Below are positions 45,683 to 56,058 of a stretch of DNA of 64,000 nucleotides, one piece after another. Under the pieces are notes generated by a model. That model made no database searches. It had not been told where the DNA came from and worked only from the letters and a program-made list of their open reading frames with translations. The position numbers and the translations under genes are program-made. This DNA comes from Baylisascaris procyonis (taxonomy: Eukaryota; Nematoda; Chromadorea; Rhabditida; Ascarididae): assembly GCA_037389465.1 (NCBI GenBank), contig JAZARR010000005.1:50733-114732 (forward strand), written 5' to 3'. The first letter of the stretch is position 1; the number at the start of each line of letters is the position of its first letter.

Positions 45683-45842
45683 AGGACTTAGAGAAAAGAA
45701 TGAAGGAGACCCTCCGTTGTTAGAAGTTATATGAGCTAATCTTCTCGCCAAGCTTACTCAGCGAATCACTTTTGAGTGAGCCGAATTCAGGTCTCAACCC
45801 GCCACCGTAATCAACCCATTTTGTCCGCTTAGGCGACTTTCA
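45683..45842. repeat. Dispersed repeat, copy 1
   Basis: About 160 bp align with 46586-46745. Shared blocks include CTTCTCGCC followed by an AGTTTACT-like stretch, GAGCC, and a CC(G)CCACCGTAATC-like stretch. The family is not recognised. Confidence 0.6.
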
Positions 45843-46585
45843 CGCTATTGAGACTCCTATTGCTCAGCAAGTGCTACTGTAGCAATAAATAGCGTATCGT
45901 ATCTTCAGACATATAAATACGTTTGAAATCACCTTCGGAATAAATTGCGAACAAATCTACGGTATATGAGAGTGGAGTGCGATAAATGGGATGTAGATAG
46001 CGACTGGAGAAAATTTTGAAGATTGGAAATGTTGAAAAATTGTGCGAATCAACAAATAACTTAAAAATTTCAAATTTTTCTACGACTTTTCTATGAAAAA
46101 AATATTCGACAAAAATATTATTAAGATATTTCACACTGAGGGTAATATAAATAGCAGAATGTTTTTAAAAAATGTAAATTTTAAAATTTCTGCATAAACG
46201 CCTAAATGTTTCGTGTATAGCCCACTTCTCACCATTTCCGTAAAGTTTCTTTTATTAGTATTTTTGGATGTAAAATCGATTTTTTCTTTTCAGTCAAGCA
46301 ATTCTAACTGAGTGAAATCGGTAAAACATTAAAAGAAAAAAGAAAAAAATTATCACACAAGAAAAAATTGATTCACCCAAAAATTGTAAATTTTTCAAAA
46401 ATTTACGATGAGAAGAAAATCGACAACTCTTATTGCCTATTTAATATTGTCAAATTCGAATAAACGAAAATAAAACATTTCTTTAATGTGAAGCAGTTAT
46501 AGCCAAAAACGATGACATTAGATCGCGCTGGGCTGGTTCGTATGTAAGCATGATTGGAAATGTGCATCAACCTCGAGTCGTCGTT

Positions 46586-46745
46586 CAGGGCTTAGAAAAA
46601 AAGAAGACAGCAACATTTCGTTGTCAGACGTTACGTCAGCCATGCTTCTCGCCGAGTTTACTTAACGGATTACTTTTTAAACGAGCCAAGTCCGCGTCTT
46701 AAACCTCTACCATAATCGACTGATTTTATTCGTGTTGCTGATTTT
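46586..46745. repeat. Dispersed repeat, copy 2
   Basis: This is the diverged partner of 45683-45842 in the same orientation. Neither copy has an ORF or evident terminal repeats. Confidence 0.6.
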
Positions 46746-47670
46746 TTTTTTAATGTTAGCGGTAATGCATCGAAATGTGGCCCGTGTCCAGAAGTTCCGC
46801 TCGAAGAAGCAGCAGAACTCGACTCGAAACTAAAGTTACCAAACTGAACGACGATTGAAAGAACCTTATGGGAATAACGATTGAAAGCGGATAAGCCTGG
46901 TGCTAGGTATAAGGGCAGTCTTTAATTCAAAACTAAACGGAGACTCAGGAGAATAGCTTTGATACAATGTTGAACATTTGGCCTATGTTTAGGCTGGGAA
47001 AGTATTAAAGATTAGGCCTGATCACGAAATTCTTAGAAGGAAACGTAGGATAAAGTTGGAGTGGAAACGCCAAAACTATGTTTTCCTATTGGAAAAGTGT
47101 TCGCAGCAAGGGCACGGTAATTCCTGAATAAAAAAGTGAGTGAACTTATCGAACCGACCCACTCTCCAACCCGAATCTAATCGAAGGCTAGAAAATTTTA
47201 TCATAACATCCAAAATCATCGTGTTTTAGTTTAAGTGAATGGTGAATCCGCATAACGTACGAACAGAAAAGATTGCTGAACATTCGTATGAATGAACTAA
47301 AATGGAACTATTTACTCGAGTAGATAGATTATTTCTCATACTTTTGAAAATAAGATTCCCCACTAAAAATTTCTAACTTTATTTGAAATTCCAGGTTGGC
47401 AAGTTTTCAAAACTGTAAAATATACTGTAAATGGGCCATACTGGTGACTCCGTACAACCATAAGTTTATTTTCCGTTACAACAAAACGATTATCATTTGA
47501 AATTAGTACGCGGTATGCAAATTTCGTTTCTTCGGGTATTACTTCTAATGTTTTCGGTAAATTGGCTGAAACTTCTCATCTCTCCCCTCTACCTTCGACG
47601 CTTTAAGGTTCGTGTGGGGAGTAGCTACTTGATAATCGTTTGCGTTTCCAGATATTTCCTGTTAATCTAA

Positions 47671-47862
47671 ATGTTCCAAGCCCCTCAAACTGAGAGCCAA
47701 ATTAATAGCTTACGTAGAGAAGAGACTCGCACTGACCATCTTCACAGATGTCTCATCTTTTCGGAAATTTCGTCATATAGACGTGGTGTTGAACCGATGG
47801 TCTTCCACGATGATATTAGCACTTTCGAATTATTGAGTTGGATTGGCGATTTCTATAAATGA
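47671..47862 (+). CDS. Hypothetical 63-residue ORF
   Basis: An ATG directly follows an in-frame TAA, and the frame runs 63 codons to TGA. The product is soluble-looking, with mixed charge, and has no motif I recognise. A TTTCCAG acceptor-like site lies about 20 bases upstream. It may be a small gene, a terminal exon or chance. Confidence 0.2.
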   Translation: MFQAPQTESQINSLRREETRTDHLHRCLIFSEISSYRRGVEPMVFHDDISTFELLSWIGDFYK

Positions 47863-48208
47863 TTAATCAATTATTTCAGTTCTACTTTAAATGCTTTTAG
47901 TGTTTTCATTCTCAATATCAAATATCTTTCAAAGCATGCAAAAATTATCTATCAAAATTACCTTTAAAAGCCTCAAAACCAATGTGAACCAGAAATGCAT
48001 TTCCATAAACTATAATATATGCCTATATTATTTTGCTGAGCAACAATCAATAGTTTGCAAGCCGAACCCAAAAAGCAGTGAATAAAACAGTGAACAATAT
48101 CCCCCACAAAAATAACACGAATGGAAAACACAAGCTATTCGTGTATTCCGCGCCTCCCAAGACGAGAAAGAGGTTACCGCCAATAGTCATTTATTGTATG
48201 CCCATCAG

Positions 48209-48280
48209 AGGTCCCGAGGAGATTTCAACTCCAGTCGCAGGATTCACAGTCCTGAGTGCGGACCGCCACACCACGGGACC
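48209..48280 (-). tRNA. tRNA-Gln-like body with GUG (His) anticodon
   Basis: The loop is CTGTGAA in a perfect CAGGA/TCCTG stem. The D-arm is changed to GTGTGGCGGTCCGCAC. C56 is lost (TTGAAAT), so this copy is the weakest of the three GUG loci. No -1 G typical of tRNA-His is evident. Confidence 0.6.
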
Positions 48281-48489
48281 ATTATTACGGTGTTTTGTAA
48301 ACCATCACTACGGCCACGATATTCCGTAAAGTTTTTACATGCAAACTGTGTATCATGGGTCTTCGTAGGGCAGGCAGAATTGTGCATAAAATTCGCCGCA
48401 TTCCGCTTTCGCAACGTATTCCTGTATTCGGCGCATCCCAAGAGGACAAAGAGGTTACCGCCAATAGTCATTTATTGTATGCGCATCGG

Positions 48490-48561
48490 AGGTACCGAGG
48501 AGATTTGAACTCCCGTCGAAGGATTCAAAGTCCTGAGTGCTGACCCCTACACCACGGGACC
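48490..48561 (-). tRNA. tRNA-Gln-UUG variant
   Basis: There is one acceptor mismatch, one anticodon-stem mismatch and a D-loop change; the anticodon loop and T-loop are intact. Confidence 0.6.
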
Positions 48562-48769
48562 GTTATTTCGTGTTTTGTAATCGATCACTATGGGCACGAC
48601 ACACCGTAATGCTTCTACATGAAAACTGTGTATCATTGGTCTTCGCACGGCAGGAAAAACAATTCATAAAACTCGTTGCGCTGCGCTTTCTTAAGGCATT
48701 ACTGTATTCGGCGATTACCCAAGAGAAGAAGAGGCCACAGCCACTCGTCATTTATTGTGTAATCGTCCG

Positions 48770-48841
48770 AGGTCCCGGGGAGATATGAACTCCCGTCACA
48801 GGATTCAAAGTCCTGCGTGCTGACCGCTACACCACGGGACC
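48770..48841 (-). tRNA. tRNA-Gln-UUG variant
   Basis: The T-loop reads TTCATAT, and the variable loop reads TGAC. Diagnostic bases are shared with the inverted fragment at 48973-49028. Confidence 0.65.
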
Positions 48842-48972
48842 GTTATTAAGGTGTTTTGTAAACCATCACTACGGCCACGATATTCCGTAAAGACCAATCG
48901 TACACATTTTTCGCATAAAAACAATTCGGAATATCGTGGCCGTGATGGCGATTACAAAACACCTGATTGCGT

Positions 48973-49028
48973 GTCCGTGGTGTAGCGCAGATTGAATCCT
49001 GTGACGGGAGTTATATCTCCCCGGGACC
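48973..49028 (+). pseudogene. Inverted, truncated tRNA-Gln fragment
   Basis: This is the only plus-strand copy. It starts GTCCGTGGTGTAGCG, lacks most of the D-arm and anticodon 5' stem, and resumes at TTGAATCCTGTGACGGGAGT. The TGTGAC variant marks it as an inverted copy of the neighbouring locus at 48770. Confidence 0.85.
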
Positions 49029-49165
49029 GTAAAGACGAATTACTGGTCTTCGGCCTCTTCTTAAAGCTCGTTGCGTTGCGCTTTCTTACGGCATTCCTGT
49101 ATTCGGCGATTACCCAAGAGGAGAAAGAGGCTACAGCCACTCGTCGTTTATTGCGTGCGCATCCG

Positions 49166-49237
49166 AGGTCCCGGGGAGATTTGAACTCCCGTCGCAGGAT
49201 TCAGAGTCCTGAGTGCTGACCACTACACCACGGGACC
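49166..49237 (-). tRNA. tRNA-Gln-CUG, D-loop variant
   Basis: Consensus except for TAGTGG in the D-loop. Confidence 0.88.
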
Positions 49238-49447
49238 GTTATTACGGTCTTTTGTAAACCAGCACTACGGCCACGATATTCCGTAAAGTTTTTACATGAA
49301 AACTGTGCACGATTGGTCTTCGCACGGCAGGAAAAACAATTCATAAAGCTCGTTGCGTTGCGCTTTCTTACGGCATTCCTGTATTCGGCGATTACCCAAG
49401 AGGAGAAAGAGGCTACAGCCACTCGTCGTTTATTGCGTGCGCATCCG

Positions 49448-49519
49448 AGGTCCCGGGGAGATTTGAACTCCCTTCGCAGAATTCAAAGTCCTCAGTGCTG
49501 ACCGCTACACCACGGGACC
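49448..49519 (-). pseudogene. tRNA-Gln-UUG-like, anticodon stem damaged
   Basis: The anticodon stem is GAGGA against TTCTG, with two mismatches. The UUG loop is kept. Confidence 0.65.
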
Positions 49520-49733
49520 ATTAGTTATTACTGTGTCTTATAATCCGTCACTACGGGCATGATACCCCGTAATGCTTCTGCATAGAAACTGTGTATGATG
49601 GGCCCTCGTAGGGCATTGAAAACAATTCATAAACCTCGGCGCATTGCGCTTTCTTAAGGCATTTGTGAATTCGGCGCTTCCCCAAGAGCAGAAGGAGGCC
49701 AGAGCCGCTCGTCATTTATTGTGTAATCGTCCG

Positions 49734-49805
49734 AGGTCCCGGGGACATTTGAACTCCCGTCGCAGGATTCACAGTCCTGAGTACGGACCGCCACACCACG
49801 GGACC
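49734..49805 (-). tRNA. tRNA-Gln-like body with GUG (His) anticodon
   Basis: The loop is CTGTGAA with an intact anticodon stem and B-box core. The D-arm is GTGTGGCGGTCCGTAC, and one T-stem pair is lost. Confidence 0.7.
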
Positions 49806-50016
49806 GTCATTACGGTTTTCTGTAATCCGTCACCACGGGCATGATACTCCGTAATCCTTCTACATAAAAACTGTGTATCATGTGTCTTCGTAGGGCAGGG
49901 AGGATCATGCACAAAACTCGGCGCATTCCCCTTTGGCAAAGGTATTCCTCTATTCGGCGCCTCCCCAAGAGGAGAAAGACTCCAGTGCCACTCGTCATTT
50001 ATTGTGTGCGCATCCG

Positions 50017-50088
50017 AGCTTCCGGGGACATTTGAACTCCCGTCGCAGGATTCAAAGTTCTGAGTGCTGACCGCTACACCACGGGACC
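50017..50088 (-). pseudogene. tRNA-Gln-UUG-like, acceptor damaged
   Basis: The 3' acceptor strand reads GGAAGC instead of GGGACC, and a T-stem pair and an anticodon-stem pair are weakened. Confidence 0.6.
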
Positions 50089-50296
50089 GTTATTACAGTC
50101 TCTTGTAATCCCTCACCACGGGCATGATAGTCCGTAATGCTGCTACATAAAAACTGTATGAGGTGCCTTCACACGGCAAGAAAAACACTTCATAAAACTC
50201 GTTGCATTGCGCTCTCGGAAAGTATGCCTGTATTCGGCTCCTTCCCAAGAGGAGAGAGAGGCCAGAGCCGCTCGTCATTTATTGTGTGCGCATCGG

Positions 50297-50367
50297 AGGT
50301 CCCGGGGAGATTTGAACTCCTTCGCAGGATTCAGAGTCCTGAGTGCTGACCGCTACACCACGGGACC
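50297..50367 (-). tRNA. tRNA-Gln-CUG variant, variable-loop deletion
   Basis: The locus is 71 nt, with a change and a 1-nt deletion at the variable loop/T-stem junction. Confidence 0.65.
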
Positions 50368-50560
50368 GTTATTACGGTGTTTTGTAAACCAGCACTACGG
50401 CCACGATATTCCGTAAAGTATTTACATGAAAACTGTGTATGATGGGTTTTCGTAGGGCAGGGAGAATTGTGCATAAAATTCGGCGCATTCCGCTTTCGCA
50501 AGGTATTCCTGTATCCGGCGTCTCCCGAAGAGGAGAAAGAGGCTATTGCGTGCGCATCGG

Positions 50561-50632
50561 AGGTCCCGGGGAGATTTGAACTCCCGTCGCAGGATTCAGA
50601 GTCCTGAGTGCTGACTGCTACACCACGGGACC
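50561..50632 (-). tRNA. tRNA-Gln-CUG, D-loop G18 variant
   Basis: The D-loop is AGCAGTCA, losing one of the conserved GG pair. The other arms are consensus. Confidence 0.72.
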
Positions 50633-50845
50633 ATTAGTTATTACTGTGTCTTATAATCCGTCACTACGGGCATGATACCCCGTAATGCTTCTACATAAAA
50701 ACTGTGTATGATGGGCCTTCGTAGGGCATTGAAAACAATTCACAAACCTCGGCGCATTGCGCTTTCTTAAGGCATTCCTGTATTCGGGGATTCCCCAAGA
50801 GGAGAAGGAGGCCAGAGCTCTCGTCATTTATTGTGTGCGCATCAA

Positions 50846-50917
50846 AGGTCCCGAGGAGATTTGAACTCCCGTCGCAGGATTCAGAGTCCTGAGTGCCGAC
50901 CGCTACACCACGGGAGC
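50846..50917 (-). tRNA. tRNA-Gln-CUG variant, G2C acceptor
   Basis: The acceptor 5' strand is GCTCCCG (a C-C mismatch at pair 2-71), with a T-stem G-U pair and a D-arm change. This unit type recurs at 54867, 57101 and 58488. Confidence 0.65.
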
Positions 50918-51126
50918 GTTATTACGGTGTTTTGTAAACCAGCACTACGGCGACGATATTCCGTAAAGTTTTTATATGAAAACTGTGTATGATGGGTTTT
51001 CGTAGGGTAGTGAGAATTGTGCATAAAATTCGGCGCATTCCCTTTCGCAAGGTATTCCTCTATTCGGCGCCTCCCCAACAGGAGAAAGACTCCAGTGCCA
51101 CTCGTCATTTATTGTGTGCGCATCCG

Positions 51127-51198
51127 AGGTCCCGGGGAGATTTGAACTCCCGTCGCAGGATTCAGAGTCCTGAGTGCTGACCGCTACACCACGGGACC
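51127..51198 (-). tRNA. tRNA-Gln-CUG, intact
   Basis: Exact consensus. Confidence 0.92.
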
Positions 51199-51408
51199 GT
51201 TATTACGGTGTTTTGTAAACCAGCACTACGGCCACGATATTCCGTAAAGTTTTTGCATGAAAACTGTGTACGATTGGTCTTCGCACGGCAGGAAAAACAA
51301 TTCATAAAGCTCGTTGCGTTGCGCTTTCTTACGGCATTCCTGTATTCGGCGATTACCCAAGAGGAGAAAGAGGCTACAGCCACTCGTCGTTTATTGCGTG
51401 CGCATCCG

Positions 51409-51480
51409 AGGTCCCGGTGAGATTTGAACTCCCTTCGCAGAATTCAAAGTCCTGAGTGCTGACCGCTACACCACGGGACC
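51409..51480 (-). tRNA. tRNA-Gln-UUG variant
   Basis: The anticodon stem 3' side is TTCTG (one mismatch) and one T-stem base differs. Confidence 0.65.
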
Positions 51481-51688
51481 CTTATTAGGGTCTTTTGTAA
51501 TCCGTCACCACGGGCATGATAGTCCGTAATGCTTCTACATAAAAACTGTATGAGGTGTCTTGGCACGGCAAGAAAAACAATTCATAAACCTCGGCGCATT
51601 GCGCTTTCTTAAGGCATTCCAGTATCCGGCGATTCCCCAACAGGAGAAGGAGGCCAGAGCCGCTCGTCATTTATTGTGTGCGCATCGG

Positions 51689-51759
51689 AGGTCCCGGGGA
51701 GATTTGAACTCCCGTCGCAGGATTCAAGTATTGAGTGCTGACCGCTACACCACGGGACC
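51689..51759 (-). pseudogene. tRNA-Gln-like, anticodon arm broken
   Basis: The anticodon arm is CAATA-CTTGAA-TCCTG: two stem mismatches and a 1-nt loop deletion. No reliable anticodon can be read. Confidence 0.75.
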
Positions 51760-51963
51760 GTTATTACGGTCTTTTGTAATCCGTCACCACGGGCATGATA
51801 GTCCATAACGCTGCTACATATAAACTGTATGAGGTGTCTTCGCACGGCAAGAGAAACACTTCATAAAACTCGTTGCATTGCGCTCTCGGAAAGTATGCCT
51901 GTAGCTCCTCCCCAAGAGGAGAAAGAGGCCAGAGCCGCTCGTCATTTATTGTGGGCGCATCCG

Positions 51964-52035
51964 AGGTCCCGGGAAGATTTGAACTCCCGTCGCAGGATTC
52001 AGAGTCCTGAGTGGTGACCGCTACACCACAGGACC
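51964..52035 (-). tRNA. tRNA-Gln-CUG variant
   Basis: The acceptor is GGTCCTG, with a D-stem change (CACC for GCAC) and a T-stem G-U. Confidence 0.6.
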
Positions 52036-52232
52036 ATTAGTTATTACTGTGTCTTATAATCCGTCACTACGGGCATGATACCCCGTAATGCTTCTACATA
52101 AAAACTGTGTATGATGGGCCTTCGTAGGGCAGGGAGAATTGTGCATAAAATTCGGCGCATTCCGCTTTCGCAAGGTATTCCTGTATCCGGCGTCTCCCGA
52201 AGAGGAGAAAGAGGCTATTGCGTGCGCATCGG

Positions 52233-52304
52233 AGGTCCCGGGGAGATTTGAACTCCCGTCGCAGGATTCAGAGTCCTGAGTGCTGACCACTACACCACGG
52301 GACC
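52233..52304 (-). tRNA. tRNA-Gln-CUG, D-loop variant
   Basis: Consensus except for TAGTGG in the D-loop. Confidence 0.88.
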
Positions 52305-52514
52305 GTTATTACGGTGTTTTGTAAACCATCACTACGGCCACGATATTCCGTAAAGTTTTTACATGAAAACTGTGTACGATTGATCTTCGAACGGCAGGAA
52401 AAACAATTCATAAAACTCGTTGCGTTGCGCTTTCTTAATGCATTCCAGTATTCGGCGATTCCCCAAGAGGAGAAGGAGGCCAGAGCCGCTCGTCATTTAT
52501 TGTGTGCGCATCAA

Positions 52515-52586
52515 AGGTCCCGGGGAGATTTGAACTCCCGTCGCAGGATTCAAAGTCCTGAGTGCTGACCGCTACACCACGGGACC
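52515..52586 (-). tRNA. tRNA-Gln-UUG, intact
   Basis: Exact consensus. Confidence 0.92.
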
Positions 52587-52787
52587 GTTATTACTGTTTC
52601 TTGTAATCCGTCACCACGGGCATGATACTCCGTAATGCTTTTACATAAAAACTGTGTATCATGTGTCCCCGTAGCGCAGGGAGGATTATGCATAAAACTC
52701 GGCGCATTCCCCTTTCGCAAGGTATTCCTGTATTCGGCGCCTCGAAGAGGAGAAAGAGGCTATTGCGTGCGCATCAAAGGTCCCGGG

Positions 52788-52840
52788 GAGATTTGAACTC
52801 CCGAGGCAAAGTCCTGAGTGCACCGCTACACCACGGGACC
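52788..52840 (-). pseudogene. Truncated tRNA-Gln fragment
   Basis: Only 53 nt remain. The variable loop, the anticodon stem 3' side and part of the D-loop are deleted. It opens the scrambled unit at 52740-53110. Confidence 0.85.
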
Positions 52841-53001
52841 GTTATTAAGGTGTTTTGTCACTACGGCCACGTCCCGTAAAGATTTGAACTGTGTACGATT
52901 GGTCTTCGCACGCAGGATTCATAGTGCGCTGCGCTGCTGAAGGCATTACATTCGGCGATTACCCAAGGGACCACTAGTCGTCATTACTGTGTCTTATAAT
53001 C

Positions 53002-53031
53002 CGTCGCAGGATTCAGAGTCCTGAGTGCTGA
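53002..53031 (-). pseudogene. Displaced tRNA-Gln anticodon-arm fragment
   Basis: A CUG anticodon arm with flanking variable and D-stem bases sits inside spacer sequence, with no acceptor or T-arm. Confidence 0.8.
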
Positions 53032-53211
53032 TACCCCGTGATGCTTTTACATAAACGATATTGTGTATCATGAAAACTGTGTACGTAGCGCAGGGCAGGA
53101 TTATGCATAAAACTCGGCGCATTCCCCTTTCGCAAGGTATTCCTGTATTCGGCGTCTCCGGAAGAGGAGAAAGAGGCTACACCCACTCCTCATTTATTGC
53201 GTGCGCATCAA

Positions 53212-53283
53212 AGGTCCCGGGGAGATTTGAACTCCCGTCGCAGGATTCAAAGTCCTGAGTGCTGACCGCTACACGACGGGACC
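53212..53283 (-). tRNA. tRNA-Gln-UUG variant
   Basis: One change at the acceptor/D-arm junction (GGTCCCGTCG). The same variant recurs at 60735. Confidence 0.82.
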
Positions 53284-53468
53284 CTTATTAGGGTCTTTTG
53301 TAATCCGTCACCACGGGCATGATAGTCCGTAATGCTTTTACATAAAAACTGTGTATCATGTGTCCCCGGGGCAAACAATTCATAAAACTCGGCGCATTCC
53401 CCTTTCGCCAGGTATTCCTGTATCCGGCGCCTCCCAAGAGGAGAAAGAGGCTATTGCGTGCGCATCAA

Positions 53469-53540
53469 AGGTCCCGGGGAGATTTGAACTCCCGTCGCAG
53501 GATTCAAAGTCCTCAGTGCTGACCGCTACACCACGGGACC
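53469..53540 (-). tRNA. tRNA-Gln-UUG variant
   Basis: The anticodon stem starts with G instead of C, giving one mismatch. The rest is consensus. Confidence 0.75.
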
Positions 53541-53754
53541 ATTAGTTATTACTGTGTCTTATAATCCGTCACTACGGGCATGATACCCCGTAATGCTTCT
53601 GCATAGAAACTGTGTATGATGGGCCCTCGTAGGGCATTGAAAACAATTCATAAACCTCGGCGCATTGCGCTTTCTTAAGGCATTTGTGAATTCGGCGCTT
53701 CCCCAAGAGCAGAAGGAGGCCAGAGCCGCTCGTCATTTATTGTGTAATCGTCCG

Positions 53755-53826
53755 AGGTCCCGGGGACATTTGAACTCCCGTCGCAGGATTCACAGTCCTG
53801 AGTGCGGACCGCCACACCACGGGACC
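53755..53826 (-). tRNA. tRNA-Gln-like body with GUG (His) anticodon
   Basis: The loop is CTGTGAA and the D-arm is GTGTGGCGGTCCGCAC, with an extra potential G-C pair. One T-stem pair is lost. It duplicates the locus at 49734, offset 4,021 bp. Confidence 0.7.
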
Positions 53827-54037
53827 GTCATTACGGTTTTCTGTAATCCGTCACCACGGGCATGATACTCCGTAATCCTTCTACATAAAAACTGTGTATC
53901 ATGTGTCTTCGTAGGGCAGGGAGGATCATGCACAAAACTCGGCGCATTCCCCTTTGGCAAAGGTATTCCTCTATTCGGCGCCTCCCCAAGAGGAGAAAGA
54001 CTCCAGTGCCACTCGTCATTTATTGTGTGCGCATCCG

Positions 54038-54109
54038 AGCTTCCGGGGACATTTGAACTCCCGTCGCAGGATTCAAAGTTCTGAGTGCTGACCGCTACAC
54101 CACGGGACC
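54038..54109 (-). pseudogene. tRNA-Gln-UUG-like, acceptor damaged
   Basis: It has the same changes as 50017, as part of the 4,021-bp duplication. Confidence 0.6.
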
Positions 54110-54317
54110 GTTATTACAGTCTCTTGTAATCCCTCACCACGGGCATGATAGTCCGTAATGCTGCTACATAAAAACTGTATGAGGTGCCTTCACACGGCAA
54201 GAAAAACACTTCATAAAACTCGTTGCATTGCGCTCTCGGAAAGTATGCCTGTATTCGGCTCCTTCCCAAGAGGAGAGAGAGGCCAGAGCCGCTCGTCATT
54301 TATTGTGTGCGCATCGG

Positions 54318-54388
54318 AGGTCCCGGGGAGATTTGAACTCCTTCGCAGGATTCAGAGTCCTGAGTGCTGACCGCTACACCACGGGACC
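54318..54388 (-). tRNA. tRNA-Gln-CUG variant, variable-loop deletion
   Basis: 71 nt, a duplicate of 50297. Confidence 0.65.
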
Positions 54389-54581
54389 GTTATTACGGTG
54401 TTTTGTAAACCAGCACTACGGCCACGATATTCCGTAAAGTATTTACATGAAAACTGTGTATGATGGGTTTTCGTAGGGCAGGGAGAATTGTGCATAAAAT
54501 TCGGCGCATTCCGCTTTCGCAAGGTATTCCTGTATCCGGCGTCTCCCGAAGAGGAGAAAGAGGCTATTGCGTGCGCATCGG

Positions 54582-54653
54582 AGGTCCCGGGGAGATTTGA
54601 ACTCCCGTCGCAGGATTCAGAGTCCTGAGTGCTGACTGCTACACCACGGGACC
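54582..54653 (-). tRNA. tRNA-Gln-CUG, D-loop G18 variant
   Basis: A duplicate of 50561; the D-loop is AGCAGTCA. Confidence 0.72.
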
Positions 54654-54866
54654 ATTAGTTATTACTGTGTCTTATAATCCGTCACTACGGGCATGATACC
54701 CCGTAATGCTTCTACATAAAAACTGTGTATGATGGGCCTTCGTAGGGCATTGAAAACAATTCACAAACCTCGGCGCATTGCGCTTTCTTAAGGCATTCCT
54801 GTATTCGGGGATTCCCCAAGAGGAGAAGGAGGCCAGAGCTCTCGTCATTTATTGTGTGCGCATCAA

Positions 54867-54938
54867 AGGACCCGAGGAGATTTGAACTCCCGTCGCAGGA
54901 TTCAGAGTCCTGAGTGCCGACCGCTACACCACGGGAGC
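54867..54938 (-). tRNA. tRNA-Gln-CUG variant, weak acceptor
   Basis: Like 50846 (GCTCCCG), with one further change in the 3' acceptor strand. Confidence 0.6.
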
Positions 54939-55147
54939 GTTATTACGGTGTTTTGTAAACCAGCACTACGGCGACGATATTCCGTAAAGTTTTTATATGA
55001 AAACTGTGTATGATGGGTTTTCGTAGGGTAGTGAGAATTGTGCATAAAATTCGGCGCATTCCCTTTCGCATGGTATTCCTCTATTCGGCGCCTCCCCAAC
55101 AGGAGAAAGACTCCAGTGCCACTCGTCATTTATTGTGTGCGCATCCG

Positions 55148-55219
55148 AGGTCCCGGGGAGATTTGAACTCCCGTCGCAGGATTCAGAGTCCTGAGTGCTG
55201 ACCGCTACACCACGGGACC
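55148..55219 (-). tRNA. tRNA-Gln-CUG, intact
   Basis: Exact consensus. Confidence 0.92.
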
Positions 55220-55429
55220 GTTATTACGGTGTTTTGTAAACCAGCACTACGGCCACGATATTCCGTAAAGTTTTTGCATGAAAACTGTGTACGATTGGTC
55301 TTCGCACGGCAGGAAAAACAATTCATAAAGCTCGTTGCGTTGCGCTTTCTTACGGCATTCCTGTATTCGGCGATTACCCAAGAGGAGAAAGAGGCTACAG
55401 CCACTCGTCGTTTATTGCGTGCGCATCCG

Positions 55430-55501
55430 AGGTCCCGGGGAGATTTGAACTCCCTTCGCAGAATTCAAAGTCCTGAGTGCTGACCGCTACACCACGGGAC
55501 C
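55430..55501 (-). tRNA. tRNA-Gln-UUG variant
   Basis: The anticodon stem 3' side is TTCTG, and the variable loop is changed. Confidence 0.68.
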
Positions 55502-55710
55502 GTTATTACGGTGTTTTGTAATCCGTCACTACGGGCATGATATTCCGTAATGCTTTTGCATGAAAACTGTGTACGATGGTCTTCGAACGGCAGGAAAAAC
55601 AATTCATAAAACTCGTTGCATTGCGCTTTCTTAATGCATTCCAGTATTCGGCGATTCCCCAAGAGGAGAAGGAGGCCAGAGCCGCTCGTCATTTATTGTG
55701 TGCGCATCAA

Positions 55711-55782
55711 AGGTCCCGGGGAGATTTGAACTCCCGTCGCAGGATTCAAAGTCCTGAGTGCTGACCGCTACACCACGGGACC
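55711..55782 (-). tRNA. tRNA-Gln-UUG, intact
   Basis: Exact consensus. Confidence 0.92.
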
Positions 55783-55986
55783 GTTATTACTGTTTTTGTA
55801 ATCCGTCACCACGGGCATGATACTCCGTAATGCTTTTACATAAAAACTGTGTATCATGTGTCCCCAGCGCAGGAGAATTATGCATAAAACTCGGCGCATT
55901 CCCCTTTCGCAAGGTATTCCTGTATTCGGCGTCTACAAGAGGAGAAAGAGGCTACACCCACTCCTCATTTATTGTGTGCGCATCGG

Positions 55987-56058
55987 AGGTCCCGGGGAGA
56001 TTTGAACTCCCGTCGCAGGATTCAGAGTCCTGAGTGCTGACCACTACACCACGGGACC
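55987..56058 (-). tRNA. tRNA-Gln-CUG, D-loop variant
   Basis: Consensus except for TAGTGG in the D-loop. Confidence 0.88.

Larger units (their letters stand above)
41843..48116. other. Gene-poor AT-rich region before array 2
   Basis: No gene is supported over most of this 6.3-kb stretch. It holds the G-rich tract at 44209-44290, a diverged repeat pair at 45.7 and 46.6 kb, and a weak ORF at 47671. Homopolymer A and T runs are frequent. Confidence 0.5.
49450..51480. repeat. Higher-order block, copy 1 (offset 4,021 bp)
   Basis: About 2.03 kb is nearly base-for-base repeated at 53471-55501, including the GUG locus and the GCTCCCG acceptor variant. The copies diverge after 51480/55501. Confidence 0.9.
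53471..55501. repeat. Higher-order block, copy 2
   Basis: Near-identical copy of 49450-51480 with only scattered substitutions, so the duplication is recent. Confidence 0.9.
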
